Assembly: GCA_017404585.1 (NCBI GenBank)
Contig: JAFRCB010000003.1
Span: 1-16,601 of the forward strand
Direction of reading: 5' to 3'
Length of the DNA stretch: 16,601 nucleotides
Source: Lachnospiraceae bacterium
GTDB taxonomy: Bacteria > Bacillota > Clostridia > Lachnospirales > Lachnospiraceae
The notes beneath the pieces were generated by a model. It saw nothing but the letters and a program-made list of their open reading frames with translations. It searched no databases and was not told the DNA's origin. The translations under genes and the position numbers were made by a program. Of this stretch, positions 6,977 through 13,921 are shown in pieces. How positions within the stretch are numbered: position 1 is the first letter of the stretch; each line of letters opens with the position of its first letter.

Positions 6977-7210
6977 TCAGACTTCGTATACGGAGAGAGT
7001 CTTGAGGACTTCTTCAAGATCCGCACCTTCTGCGTGAATGTTCAGGTCGATCGGCTGGGAAAGGTCAAGACTGAAGATGCCCATGATGGACTTTGCATCA
7101 ATCACGTAACGGCCGGAGACCAGATCGAAATCATAGGAGTAGCGGTTAATATCATTGACAAACTGTTTTACTTTGTCGATAGAATTAAGTGAGACCTTGA
7201 TAGTTTTCAT
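6977..7210 (-). CDS. HPr-like protein lacking the active-site histidine
   Basis: A 77-residue protein of the HPr fold. HPr carries phosphate from PEP via enzyme I on His15 and is regulated by HPr kinase on Ser46. Here the regulatory site is well preserved (DAKSIMGIFSL, Ser41, equivalent to Ser46) and the C-terminal NIHAEGADLEEVL matches, but the segment that should read GLHARPA is replaced by SIDKVKQFV, with no histidine in the first half of the protein. It is therefore unlikely to transfer phosphate to sugar permeases; it resembles B. subtilis Crh in keeping only the serine site, though it may have arisen separately. AAGGAGG lies 10 bases before the ATG. It is a single-gene unit with its own promoter and terminator. 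The fold assignment is strong; the role is inferred. Confidence 0.85.
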   Translation of the reverse strand: MKTIKVSLNSIDKVKQFVNDINRYSYDFDLVSGRYVIDAKSIMGIFSLDLSQPIDLNIHAEGADLEEVLKTLSVYEV

Positions 7211-7230
7211 TTATGAAATACCTCCTTGTG

Positions 7231-7247
7231 GATAGTCAGTTACTATC
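7231..7247 (-). promoter_or_regulatory. Short inverted repeat in the HPr-like leader
   Basis: GATAGT (7231-7236) and ACTATC (7242-7247) form a perfect 6-bp inverted repeat with a 5-base loop, followed at 7250 by another GATAG. It lies between the predicted transcription start and the ribosome site of the minus-strand gene, so it could be an operator or a leader hairpin. No known protein is assigned. Confidence 0.3.
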
Positions 7248-7274
7248 TTGATAGGCAGCTTTTCTGCTGTCCGT

Positions 7275-7303
7275 ATAACAATCTTAGCTTGAATCAGTGT
7301 CAA
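7275..7303 (-). promoter_or_regulatory. Sigma-A-type promoter of the HPr-like gene
   Basis: On the minus strand a perfect -35 box TTGACA (7298-7303) is followed after exactly 17 bases by TGTTAT (7275-7280). Transcription would start near 7268, giving a leader of about 58 bases before the ATG at 7210. Confidence 0.65.
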
Positions 7304-7331
7304 GGTCAAGACAAAAGAAAGGAACTTTGAG

Positions 7332-8708
7332 ATGAAAGTTGCATTTCACAGCCTCGGCTGCAAGGTAAATTCATATGAGACGGATGCCATGAGGCAGAGC
7401 CTGATACATGCAGGGTATGAGGATGCAGAGTTCGCGCCCGGTGCCGACATCTACGTGATCAACACCTGCACTGTCACCAATGTCGCTGACAGGAAGTCGA
7501 GGCAAATGCTGCACAGGGCCAAAGAAATGAACCCCGACGCGGTCGTTGTCGCCGCAGGCTGCTACGTGCACGACGCCGGTGAGAAGCTGACCGCGGATCC
7601 CGCAGTCGATATCATAGTCGGTAACCATGAGAAGAACCGTCTGCCGGAAATCCTGGATGAGTATTTCAGGAACAGGGAGTCGGGAAAAAAGATGGCTGTC
7701 TCAAATATCAATGGGGTGAGAGAGTATGACGAGCTTCATTTTGTACCGGACGGCGAGCACACCAGGGCCTTCATCAAGGTTCAGGACGGCTGCAATCAGT
7801 TCTGCTCCTACTGCATGATTCCCTATGTCAGAGGCCGCGTGCGGAGCAGGAGGCCGGGTGAAGTGATGAAGGAGATCCGCGATCTGATCGGCCGTGGATA
7901 TCAGGAGTTTGTACTTACAGGAATCCATATCAGCTCCTACGGACTTGACTTTGATTTTCCGGGTCAGAACAGGCAGACACCTTATGCTTCCGAGGCCAGA
8001 ACGAACAGACACCTTCTCGGACTCATGCAGGATGTGGCTGCCATCCCGGGTGTAATGAGACTTCGCCTCGGATCGCTGGAGCCGGGCATCATCACAGAGG
8101 AGTTTGCGGCGGAGCTCGCAAAGATCCCTGAGTTCTGCCCGTCTTTTCATCTCTCGATGCAGAGCGGCTGCGACGCGACTCTCGTGCGCATGAAGAGAAA
8201 ATACAGCACAGCCGATTTCATGGACAAATGTGAGATTCTTCGAGGCCACTTCGTAAAGCCCTCGATCACAACAGACATCATCACCGGTTTTCCGGGGGAG
8301 ACCGAGGAGGAATTTGCGCAGACGGTGGAGTTTGTGCGAAAGGTGGGATTTGCAAGGACACACATTTTCAAGTTCTCAGTGAGGCGGGGGACGGCTGCCG
8401 AGCGGATGCCCGGTCAGAATACGGAAAAGACCAAGGCAGAAAGATCCGGAGTTTTGCTGGAAATTGACAGAGAGCGGAGAGCAGCTTACGCGGAAAGCTT
8501 CATAGGCGAAACTGTCAGCGTACTTTTTGAAGATCGTACAACGGTTGACGGAAAGAGCATGCTGACCGGCTACACGAGAGAGTATGTCCCGGTGCTCATG
8601 GAGACGGAGGAAGATCTCATGAACCGGATTCTGGACGTTCGGGCAGTGTCTGTGACTTCGCAAGGGGAGATTATTGCGTCACCCGGATCTGTAAAGGAAG
8701 GAGCGTAA
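7332..8708 (+). CDS. mtaB: tRNA (N6-threonylcarbamoyladenosine(37)-C2)-methylthiotransferase MtaB
   Basis: Predicted radical-SAM methylthiotransferase of 458 residues that converts t6A37 of tRNA to ms2t6A. The N-terminal UPF0004 domain shows its three cluster cysteines (Cys10 in HSLGCKVN, Cys46 in NTCTVTN, Cys77 in AAGCYV). The radical-SAM triad is CNQFCSYC (Cys154, Cys158, Cys161), followed by IPYVRGRVRSR. The SLEPG, LSMQSGCD and TTDIITGFPGETEEEF motifs of the barrel are present, and a TRAM-like C-terminal domain ends the protein. The HSLGCKVNSYET start is characteristic of MtaB rather than MiaB or RimO. AAAGGA lies 10 bases before ATG 7332. It is followed after 4 bases by hemW, so the two are co-transcribed. 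The start lies about 30 bases from the divergent HPr promoter. Confidence 0.95.
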   Translation: MKVAFHSLGCKVNSYETDAMRQSLIHAGYEDAEFAPGADIYVINTCTVTNVADRKSRQMLHRAKEMNPDAVVVAAGCYVHDAGEKLTADPAVDIIVGNHEKNRLPEILDEYFRNRESGKKMAVSNINGVREYDELHFVPDGEHTRAFIKVQDGCNQFCSYCMIPYVRGRVRSRRPGEVMKEIRDLIGRGYQEFVLTGIHISSYGLDFDFPGQNRQTPYASEARTNRHLLGLMQDVAAIPGVMRLRLGSLEPGIITEEFAAELAKIPEFCPSFHLSMQSGCDATLVRMKRKYSTADFMDKCEILRGHFVKPSITTDIITGFPGETEEEFAQTVEFVRKVGFARTHIFKFSVRRGTAAERMPGQNTEKTKAERSGVLLEIDRERRAAYAESFIGETVSVLFEDRTTVDGKSMLTGYTREYVPVLMETEEDLMNRILDVRAVSVTSQGEIIASPGSVKEGA

Positions 8709-8712
8709 AAGC

Positions 8713-9879
8713 GTGAGGGAATCGCTCGGGATATATCTTCATTTTCCGTTCTGCGTGAAGAAGTGCAGTTACTGTGACTTCTTATCGGGTCCGGCAGACA
8801 GTGGAACGAGGAAGGCGTATGCGGATGCCCTCTGCCGCGAGATTTATAGCTTTGGCAGAGAATATGGCATGCGGGAAACGCTCTCCCGTGATGGGAAAAT
8901 TCCGGTCGACACTATTTTTCTCGGAGGAGGGACCCCGTCTGTTATGGATCCGGAGGATCTGAGCCGGGTCATGGAGACAGTTTTTAAGGTGTTCGACGTC
9001 CTTCCGGGAGTTGAGATCTCGATGGAGATGAATCCGGGGACTTTCAGGGAAGAGATGCTTGCATTTGTAAAAAAATACATAAACAGGGTCAGCCTCGGCC
9101 TGCAGTCTGCGGATGACAGAGAACTGCAGATGCTCGGACGGATCCACACGTACTCAGAGTTCGAAAGCTGCTACGGTACCCTCCGGGATGCGGGGATTTC
9201 AAATATCAACGTCGACCTCATGTCAGCCATTCCCGGTCAGACGCTGGCTTCCTGGGAGCGGTCTCTTGACCGCGTTCTGAGACTGAGACCGGAGCATATG
9301 AGCTGCTACAGCCTGATTGTCGAGGAGGGGACTCCTTTTTATGCTCTTTATGAGGACGGCAGGCTGGATCTGCCGGGTGAGGATGAAGAGCGGGAGATGT
9401 ACTACCTGACGAAACAGATTCTGGAGACGTATGGTTACCATCGTTATGAGATCAGCAACTATGCCCTGCCTGGCTGCGAGTGCCGGCACAACATCCGCTA
9501 TTGGAGGCGTTCTCCCTACGTGGGCTTCGGCATCGGGGCTGCATCCCTTCTTGATGAGACGAGGTGGAGTAATACGCGCGATCTTACGAGATATCTGTCC
9601 GGCAGCGGGAGCCTTCGTGACATTCGGGAGGAAATTCAGGACCTTAGTGTCAGTGAACAGATGGAGGAGTTCATGTTCCTGGGGCTGAGGATGATGGAGG
9701 GGGTGTCGGCTGCCGACTTTGCCGAAGCATTTGGGTGTGAGCTTGACAGTGTCTTTGGTGCGGTGTGCGTGCGTTTGATTTCAGAGGGGCTTTTGGACCG
9801 GGAGGGGGATCGATACAAGCTTACTTCCAGAGGGATCGATATCAGTAACTCGGTGTTGGCGGAGTTTCTGCTATGTTGA
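8713..9879 (+). CDS. hemW: Radical SAM family heme chaperone HemW
   Basis: Predicted 388-residue HemW, a radical-SAM protein that binds and delivers heme; older annotations call it oxygen-independent coproporphyrinogen III oxidase. Evidence: YLHFPFCVKKCSYCDF with the three cluster cysteines at 14, 18 and 21, where HemN would have a further Cys but HemW has Phe; GGGTPS; EMNPGT; SLGLQSADDRELQMLGRIH; NVDLMSAIPGQT; and YEISNYALPGCECRHNIRYW. A C-terminal winged-helix-like segment ends with ISNSVLAEFL, the usual HemW ending. The GTG start follows GGAAGGAG by 9 bases and lies 4 bases after the mtaB stop. In B. subtilis hemW sits upstream of hrcA-grpE-dnaK; here it is paired with mtaB and followed by repeats instead. 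Confidence 0.94.
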   Translation: MRESLGIYLHFPFCVKKCSYCDFLSGPADSGTRKAYADALCREIYSFGREYGMRETLSRDGKIPVDTIFLGGGTPSVMDPEDLSRVMETVFKVFDVLPGVEISMEMNPGTFREEMLAFVKKYINRVSLGLQSADDRELQMLGRIHTYSEFESCYGTLRDAGISNINVDLMSAIPGQTLASWERSLDRVLRLRPEHMSCYSLIVEEGTPFYALYEDGRLDLPGEDEEREMYYLTKQILETYGYHRYEISNYALPGCECRHNIRYWRRSPYVGFGIGAASLLDETRWSNTRDLTRYLSGSGSLRDIREEIQDLSVSEQMEEFMFLGLRMMEGVSAADFAEAFGCELDSVFGAVCVRLISEGLLDREGDRYKLTSRGIDISNSVLAEFLLC

Positions 9880-9887
9880 TTGAATAC

Positions 9888-10390
9888 TTTGCCCAAAGGC
9901 AGCAGATAATCCCGGATTAAGTCAATCTGGTTGCCTTTGGTCTTGGGTCGAGAGAAGCCAATTTGCCCAAAGGCAGCAGAATTCCCCGGAATGGGCTTAT
10001 CTGGTTGCCTTTGGTCTTGGGTCGAAAGAAGCCAGTTTGTTCAAAGGCAGCAGAATTCCCCGGAATGGGCTTATCTGGTTGCCTTTGGTCTTGGATCGAG
10101 AGATGCCAGTTTGTCCAAAGGCAGCAGAATGCCCCGGAATGGGCTTATCTGGTTGCCTTTGGTCTTGGGTCGAGAGATGCCAGTTTGTCCAAAGGCAGCA
10201 GAATGCCCCGGAATGAGCTTATTTGGTTGCCTTTGGTCTTGGGCCGAGAGAAGCCAATTTGCCCAAAGGCAGCAGATAGTCCCGGATTGAGCCAATCTGG
10301 TTGCCTTTGAGCATAGCGAGCTTCATTGGGTCGAGGGCAGAGGCAACTGAAATCTTGTTTATGAGGTGTAATGGTTGCCTTTGGTCTTGG
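9888..10390 (+). repeat. 74-bp tandem array of hairpin-forming units
   Basis: Five complete 74-base units start at 9888, 9962, 10036, 10110 and 10184, each beginning TTTG(C/T)(C/T)CAAAGGCAGCAG. A sixth unit from 10258 loses homology after GGTTGCCTTTGAG (about 10310). A seventh, degenerate one runs to about 10390. Within a unit CCAAAGGCA pairs with TGCCTTTGG, and a small inner palindrome varies: AATCC-GGATT in unit 1, ATTCC-GGAAT in units 2 and 3, ATGCC-GGAAT in units 4 and 5, AGTCC-GGATT in unit 6. In the degenerate seventh, AGGCAAC (10341-10347) pairs with GTTGCCT (10374-10380). No unique spacers are present. Confidence 0.9.
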
Positions 10391-10429
10391 CGAGCATCTT
10401 AAACTAGTACCTATAAATACATGGCGGCA

Positions 10430-10638
10430 GTAACGCTTCAGACAGGCTGTGCTAAGAGTTCGAGTCCGGCGGAGCGCATCCATCTTCAAGAGAAAAACAT
10501 TGCAGGTCCGACTGAGAGATCGCGCAGAGGCGGCGAGCCGCCCTGCGCTAGCTCGTAGGGCAGGACCTGCGTTTTTCGATGAAGATGATGTGTTCCGCCG
10601 GATCGGGAAGTGACGCAACAGCCTGTCTGAACCGTTAC
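10430..10638 (+). repeat. Long-hairpin element, copy 1
   Basis: An imperfect inverted repeat of 209 bases. Stems from outside in: GTAACG with CGTTAC, then TTCAGACAGGCTGT (10437-10450) with ACAGCCTGTCTGAA (10618-10631); TCCGGCGGA (10465-10473) with TCCGCCGGA (10594-10602); CATCCATCTTC (10477-10487) with GAAGATGATG (10581-10590); GAAAAAC-ATT-GCAGGTCC (10492-10509) with GGACCTGCGTTTTTC (10563-10577). An apical GC-rich hairpin lies at 10522-10548. A copy with the same stems is at 16397-16597. No open frame or tRNA is in it. It may be a structured RNA or a non-autonomous mobile element. Confidence 0.85.
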
Positions 10639-10671
10639 GCAGCCGTAATCTCTTAATAATACTAAAATAAG

Positions 10672-10700
10672 TTGATTAAAGCTGAAAAAAAGAGTAGAAT
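10672..10700 (+). promoter_or_regulatory. Sigma-A-type promoter of the ireB operon
   Basis: TTGATT (10672-10677) is separated by 17 bases, including a run of A, from TAGAAT (10695-10700). Transcription would start near 10707, giving a leader of about 74 bases before the ireB ATG. The promoter lies 34 bases beyond the long-hairpin element. Confidence 0.65.
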
Positions 10701-10780
10701 ACAGACAAGTATGTAAATCTGGAAGACTGTCTCCTGACGACCCTTTATGGAGCAGAATATACATATAGCGAGGAGTTAAT

Positions 10781-11053
10781 ATGGCAGATTTGGGAAACAC
10801 ACAATATTTCAAGGTGAAATCCGGCCCTGAGCTCAACGTCAAGGACGTGCTCAGCACTGTCTATACAGCTATGGCAGAAAAAGGCTACAACCCTGTGAAT
10901 CAGATTGTCGGATATATAATGTCCGGTGACCCGACCTATATTACCAGCTATAAGGGTGCACGCAGCATGATTATGAAAGTGGAACGCGATGAGATCGTTG
11001 AAGAGCTTCTTCGCGCGTACATTCGCAATAAGTCCGGGGAGGATGAGGCGTAA
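10781..11053 (+). CDS. ireB: IreB/ReoM family regulatory phosphoprotein (DUF965, YrzL)
   Basis: A 90-residue cytoplasmic protein with the family signature EKGYNPVNQIVGYIMSGDPTYI followed by ARSMIMKVERDEIVEELLRAY. In Enterococcus IreB and Listeria ReoM the N-terminal threonine is phosphorylated by the PASTA-domain serine/threonine kinase; ReoM controls ClpCP degradation of MurA and hence peptidoglycan synthesis. Here Thr7 (GNTQYFK) lies at the matching position. GAGGAG stands 6 bases before ATG 10781. It is first in the operon and its stop abuts the GTG of ruvX, as in the yrzL-yrrK order of Bacillus. The family is certain; the wall-control role is transferred from the relatives. Confidence 0.95.
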   Translation: MADLGNTQYFKVKSGPELNVKDVLSTVYTAMAEKGYNPVNQIVGYIMSGDPTYITSYKGARSMIMKVERDEIVEELLRAYIRNKSGEDEA

Positions 11054-11479
11054 GTGAGGACCCTTGGACTGGATTACGGCTCGAAGACTGTCGGAGTGGC
11101 AGTGACCGATCCGTTAGGACTGACAGCGCAGGGCGTAGAAATTATCCGAAGGCAGAAAGAGAACCATATGCGAAAAACATTTCAGCGCATCGGGGAACTC
11201 TGCAAGCAGTACGATGTGGAGAAAATCGTGCTTGGGCTGCCGCTGAATATGGATGATACGATGGGGGACAGGGCAGAAAAGACACTCGAATTCAAAAAAG
11301 AACTGGAGCGTCGTCTTTCTGTACCTGTTCTTCTTGTCGATGAACGTCTTACCACGGTAGAGGCCATTGAAATCATGGACGATGTCGGAATAAAGATAAG
11401 CGAACGTGAAAAATACGTGGATATGATCGCTGCGACGATCATTCTGCAGGATTATATGAACTCGCATGAAAGCAAATGA
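11054..11479 (+). CDS. ruvX: Putative pre-16S rRNA nuclease / Holliday junction resolvase-like RuvX (YqgF)
   Basis: A 141-residue YqgF-family nuclease with the RNase-H-like fold, implicated in 16S rRNA 5' maturation and originally proposed as a Holliday junction resolvase. The acidic active site is complete: Asp7 in LGLDYGSKTVGVA, Glu97 in VDERLTT and Asp123 in YVDMIAA; the GLPLNMDDTMG motif is also typical. The GTG start directly follows the ireB stop with GGGGAGGA about 11 bases upstream, so translation is probably coupled. Confidence 0.94.
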   Translation: MRTLGLDYGSKTVGVAVTDPLGLTAQGVEIIRRQKENHMRKTFQRIGELCKQYDVEKIVLGLPLNMDDTMGDRAEKTLEFKKELERRLSVPVLLVDERLTTVEAIEIMDDVGIKISEREKYVDMIAATIILQDYMNSHESK

Positions 11480-11497
11480 AAGCTGCGGAGGCACCAC

Positions 11498-11758
11498 ATG
11501 GATACAAACAAGATCATACTGATTGATAATGAGGGGAATGAAGAGGAATTTTATATTGAGGAGCAGACGCGCGTGTACGGGAAAAACTATATCCTTGTCT
11601 CTACGGCACAGGAAGGCGACGCGGAAGCTCTCATTTTAAAAGATATTTCAGAAGATTCTAATGAGGAGGCAGCTTACGTTCCGGTAGACGACGAAAGCGA
11701 ACTGGCTGCTGTCATGAAAATCTTCGAGGAGATGCTGGACGACATAGATATCCAGTGA
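11498..11758 (+). CDS. DUF1292 family protein (YrzB-like)
   Basis: An 86-residue, strongly acidic protein. The DUF1292 pattern is visible: IILIDNEGNEEEFYI, then a short beta-strand region (YILVSTA), ILKDIS and the ending AVMKIFEEMLDD. No function is established for this family that I can rely on. GGAGG lies 8 bases before the ATG. Its place behind ireB and ruvX is the standard Firmicutes order, which supports the call. Confidence 0.88.
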   Translation: MDTNKIILIDNEGNEEEFYIEEQTRVYGKNYILVSTAQEGDAEALILKDISEDSNEEAAYVPVDDESELAAVMKIFEEMLDDIDIQ

Positions 11759-11810
11759 TTAGAACGTGAAGTCTGGATATCACCAGAAAAGAACGGAGGG
11801 ATATTTTTAT

Positions 11811-13487
11811 TTGAAAAGCAAAGACAACAGAAAGGAGAAGGTGAAGATCATTCCGCTCGGCGGACTTGAGCAGATCGGAATGAACATCACAGCATTTGAG
11901 TACAGGGACAGCATTGTTGTCGTGGATTGCGGTATGGCGTTTCCGGAAGATGATATGCTCGGAATTGATATCGTGCTGCCGGATATAACTTATCTTGAAG
12001 AGAATTACAGCAAGATCAAAGGATTTGTAATAACGCACGGACATGAGGATCACATAGGAGCAATTCCGTATGTGTTCCGGAAAATTAATGTACCCATTTA
12101 TACGACAAAACTTACGATGGCAGTGATCGAGAATAAGCTCGAGGAACATGAGATGCTGGACCTTGTCAGACGGGAGGTCGTCAACTACGGACAATTCGTG
12201 GAGCTTGGGGACATAAGCGTAGAATTCATTAAAACAAATCACAGCATTCAGGATGCAGCTGCGCTCGCACTCCACACTCCAGCCGGTGTAATTGTACATA
12301 CCGGCGACTTTAAGGTCGATTACACACCGGTCTTCGGCGACGCGATCGATCTGCAGAGATTTGCCGAACTCGGCAAGAACGGAGTCCTTGCGCTGATGTG
12401 CGACAGCACCAATGCCGAGAGACCCGGATACACGATGTCCGAGAGGACAGTCGGTGAGAAATTTGAGAAAATATTTGCGGAGTATGCGAATTCGAGGCTG
12501 ATCATAGCTACATTTGCATCCAATGTAGACCGTGTGCAGCAGATCATCAACTGTGCAGCAAGATTCGGCCGCAAGGTATGTCTTGAAGGCAGGTCTATGA
12601 TCAACGTCATAGGCACAGCCATCCGCCTGGGATATATCGAAGATTCCTCCCACACCATTGTCGATCTTGACACGATCCGGAATTATCCGCCGGAGAAGAC
12701 TGTGCTGGTCACGACAGGCAGTCAGGGAGAATCCATGGCAGCCCTGTCCCGCATGGCAGCCAACATTCACAAGAAGATAAAGATTATGCCCGGAGACGTC
12801 ATCGTTTTCTCGTCGCAGCCGATCCCCGGCAATGAGAAGGCTGTTTCCAACGTCATGAATGAACTTGCGGAAATAGGAGCGACGGTCGTTTTCGGCGATA
12901 CTCACGTATCCGGTCATGCATGCCAGGAAGACATCAAGCTGATCTACTCGCTCGTGCAGCCAAAGTATTCTATCCCGGTCCACGGTGAGATGCGGCATCT
13001 GCGCGCGCAGGCAGCGCTTGCAAGGAGTCTCGGCATTCCGAGCGAGAATACGTTTATTCTTCACTCGGGCGACGTGCTCGAAATCGGTGAGGATAGTGCT
13101 AAGATCATCGGCAAGGTCCAGACAGGGACGATCCTGGTCGATGGACTGGGTGTCGGAGATGTCGGTAATATTGTCATCAGAGACCGCCAGAGACTGGCTG
13201 AGGACGGCATTATCGTTGTCGTCATGACGCTGGAAGGCCGGACTAACGAACTGCTTGCCGGTCCGGACATCGTATCGCGCGGCTTCGTCTATGTCAGAGA
13301 GTCGGAAGGGCTTCTTGAAGAAGCCAACCAGACGACCTACGATGCAGTGATGAAATGCCTTGATTATGGCATTACAGACTGGTCTAAAATCAAACTCGAG
13401 ATCAAGGATGCTCTGAGTGATTTTGTGTGGAAGCGCACGCAGAGGAGACCGATGATCCTGCCGATCATCATGGAGACGACGCTCTGA
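11811..13487 (+). CDS. rnj: Ribonuclease J
   Basis: A 558-residue metallo-beta-lactamase-fold RNase of the RNase J group, a 5'-3' exonuclease and endonuclease acting in mRNA decay and rRNA maturation. It begins VKIIPLGGLEQIGMN, has the zinc motif HGHEDH (residues 76-81), a further ligand region HTGDFK, the DSTNAERPGYT motif, the beta-CASP region with SSQPIPGNE, and IPVHGEMRHL. The C-terminal domain ends with the RRPMILPIIMET type motif. I chose TTG 11811 because GGAGGG lies 10 bases before it and the residual length matches the family; the in-frame GTG at 11766 has no ribosome site. Whether it is J1 or J2 cannot be decided here. Confidence 0.94.
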   Translation: MKSKDNRKEKVKIIPLGGLEQIGMNITAFEYRDSIVVVDCGMAFPEDDMLGIDIVLPDITYLEENYSKIKGFVITHGHEDHIGAIPYVFRKINVPIYTTKLTMAVIENKLEEHEMLDLVRREVVNYGQFVELGDISVEFIKTNHSIQDAAALALHTPAGVIVHTGDFKVDYTPVFGDAIDLQRFAELGKNGVLALMCDSTNAERPGYTMSERTVGEKFEKIFAEYANSRLIIATFASNVDRVQQIINCAARFGRKVCLEGRSMINVIGTAIRLGYIEDSSHTIVDLDTIRNYPPEKTVLVTTGSQGESMAALSRMAANIHKKIKIMPGDVIVFSSQPIPGNEKAVSNVMNELAEIGATVVFGDTHVSGHACQEDIKLIYSLVQPKYSIPVHGEMRHLRAQAALARSLGIPSENTFILHSGDVLEIGEDSAKIIGKVQTGTILVDGLGVGDVGNIVIRDRQRLAEDGIIVVVMTLEGRTNELLAGPDIVSRGFVYVRESEGLLEEANQTTYDAVMKCLDYGITDWSKIKLEIKDALSDFVWKRTQRRPMILPIIMETTL

Positions 13488-13495
13488 TTTTCGTC

Positions 13496-13524
13496 TTGCG
13501 CGCATAAGTCTGTTCTGCTATCAT
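13496..13524 (+). promoter_or_regulatory. Possible sigma-A-type promoter upstream of the ylbF-like gene
   Basis: TTGCGC (13496-13501) and TATCAT (13519-13524) are spaced by 17 bases in the 74-base gap after RNase J. It would allow separate transcription of the following genes. The match is moderate. Confidence 0.45.
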
Positions 13525-13561
13525 AGTGTCATATTTCTAATGTACAGAAGGAAGGTTCAAG

Positions 13562-13903
13562 ATGGAAAGCAGTGTTGACGCCTGTACAGAAAAGTTGGTA
13601 AAAAGCATACTTGAAAGCCGGGCTTATCGCCGTTTTATAAGGGCACAGGAAAATCTTGATAAGCGCCCGGACCTGAAAGAACAGATCAATCAATATCGCA
13701 CGGACATTTTTAAGCTGTATGAGGAAGGGGCTGATGAGGACCTCATCGACACTTCCGACATACTCGAGAAGAAGTTCCAGAGCATGCAGAAAATCCCGGA
13801 GGTCAATGCTTATATGGACGCGGAGACAGAGATCATTCGCATGGTGAGGGAGATATATCAGCGGCTGATCAGTGAGACCGGAGTGGAAGAACCGGAAGTC
13901 TGA
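13562..13903 (+). CDS. YlbF/YmcA family protein (DUF964)
   Basis: A 113-residue, mostly helical, soluble protein. The family pattern is seen in SILESRAYRRFIRAQENLDKRPDL type helix one, LEKKFQSMQKIPEVNAYMDAE in the middle and a final helix with MVREIYQRL. In B. subtilis YlbF, YmcA and YaaT form the Y-complex that acts with RNase Y in mRNA processing and affects competence, biofilm and sporulation. The position directly after an RNase J gene is suggestive of RNA metabolism, but this is inference. GGAAGG lies 7 bases before ATG 13562. Which of the two paralogue names applies is uncertain. Confidence 0.85.
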   Translation: MESSVDACTEKLVKSILESRAYRRFIRAQENLDKRPDLKEQINQYRTDIFKLYEEGADEDLIDTSDILEKKFQSMQKIPEVNAYMDAETEIIRMVREIYQRLISETGVEEPEV

Positions 13904-13921
13904 ATGTGAAAGGATGATTCA

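Larger units (their letters stand above)
9880..10780. other. Gene-free interval between hemW and ireB
   Basis: This 900-base stretch carries no supported gene. It holds the 74-bp tandem array (9888-10311 with a degenerate tail to about 10390), the first long-hairpin element (10430-10638), an AT-rich segment with the predicted ireB promoter, and an 80-base leader. No T-run terminator for hemW was seen other than the hairpins of the array. Open frames across the array change peptide from unit to unit because 74 is not a multiple of three. Confidence 0.7.

Noticed and set aside
7248..7279. Plus-strand promoter for mtaB (TTGATA and TATAAC)
   Set aside because: The boxes are 20 bases apart, outside the usual range, and overlap the better supported minus-strand promoter; a promoter for mtaB must exist nearby but I cannot place it.
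9931..10310. Open frames reading through the 74-bp array as Leu/Gly/Ser-rich repeat proteins
   Set aside because: 74 is not a multiple of three, so the peptide changes in each unit; variation between units keeps base pairing rather than codons, and no ribosome site is present.
9888..10311. CRISPR array or integron attC array
   Set aside because: The whole unit repeats with no unique spacers and no cas or integrase gene is near; no cassette genes lie between units.
10430..10638. tRNA, riboswitch or simple terminator reading of the long-hairpin element
   Set aside because: No tRNA cloverleaf or known riboswitch core is visible, it lies upstream of its neighbour's promoter, and the copy at 16397 has the same structure after a terminator rather than before a gene.
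11712..13505. Minus-strand open frame of about 597 codons opposite RNase J
   Set aside because: RNase J on the plus strand has all its motifs and a good ribosome site; the antisense frame is a codon-bias shadow without recognisable domains.
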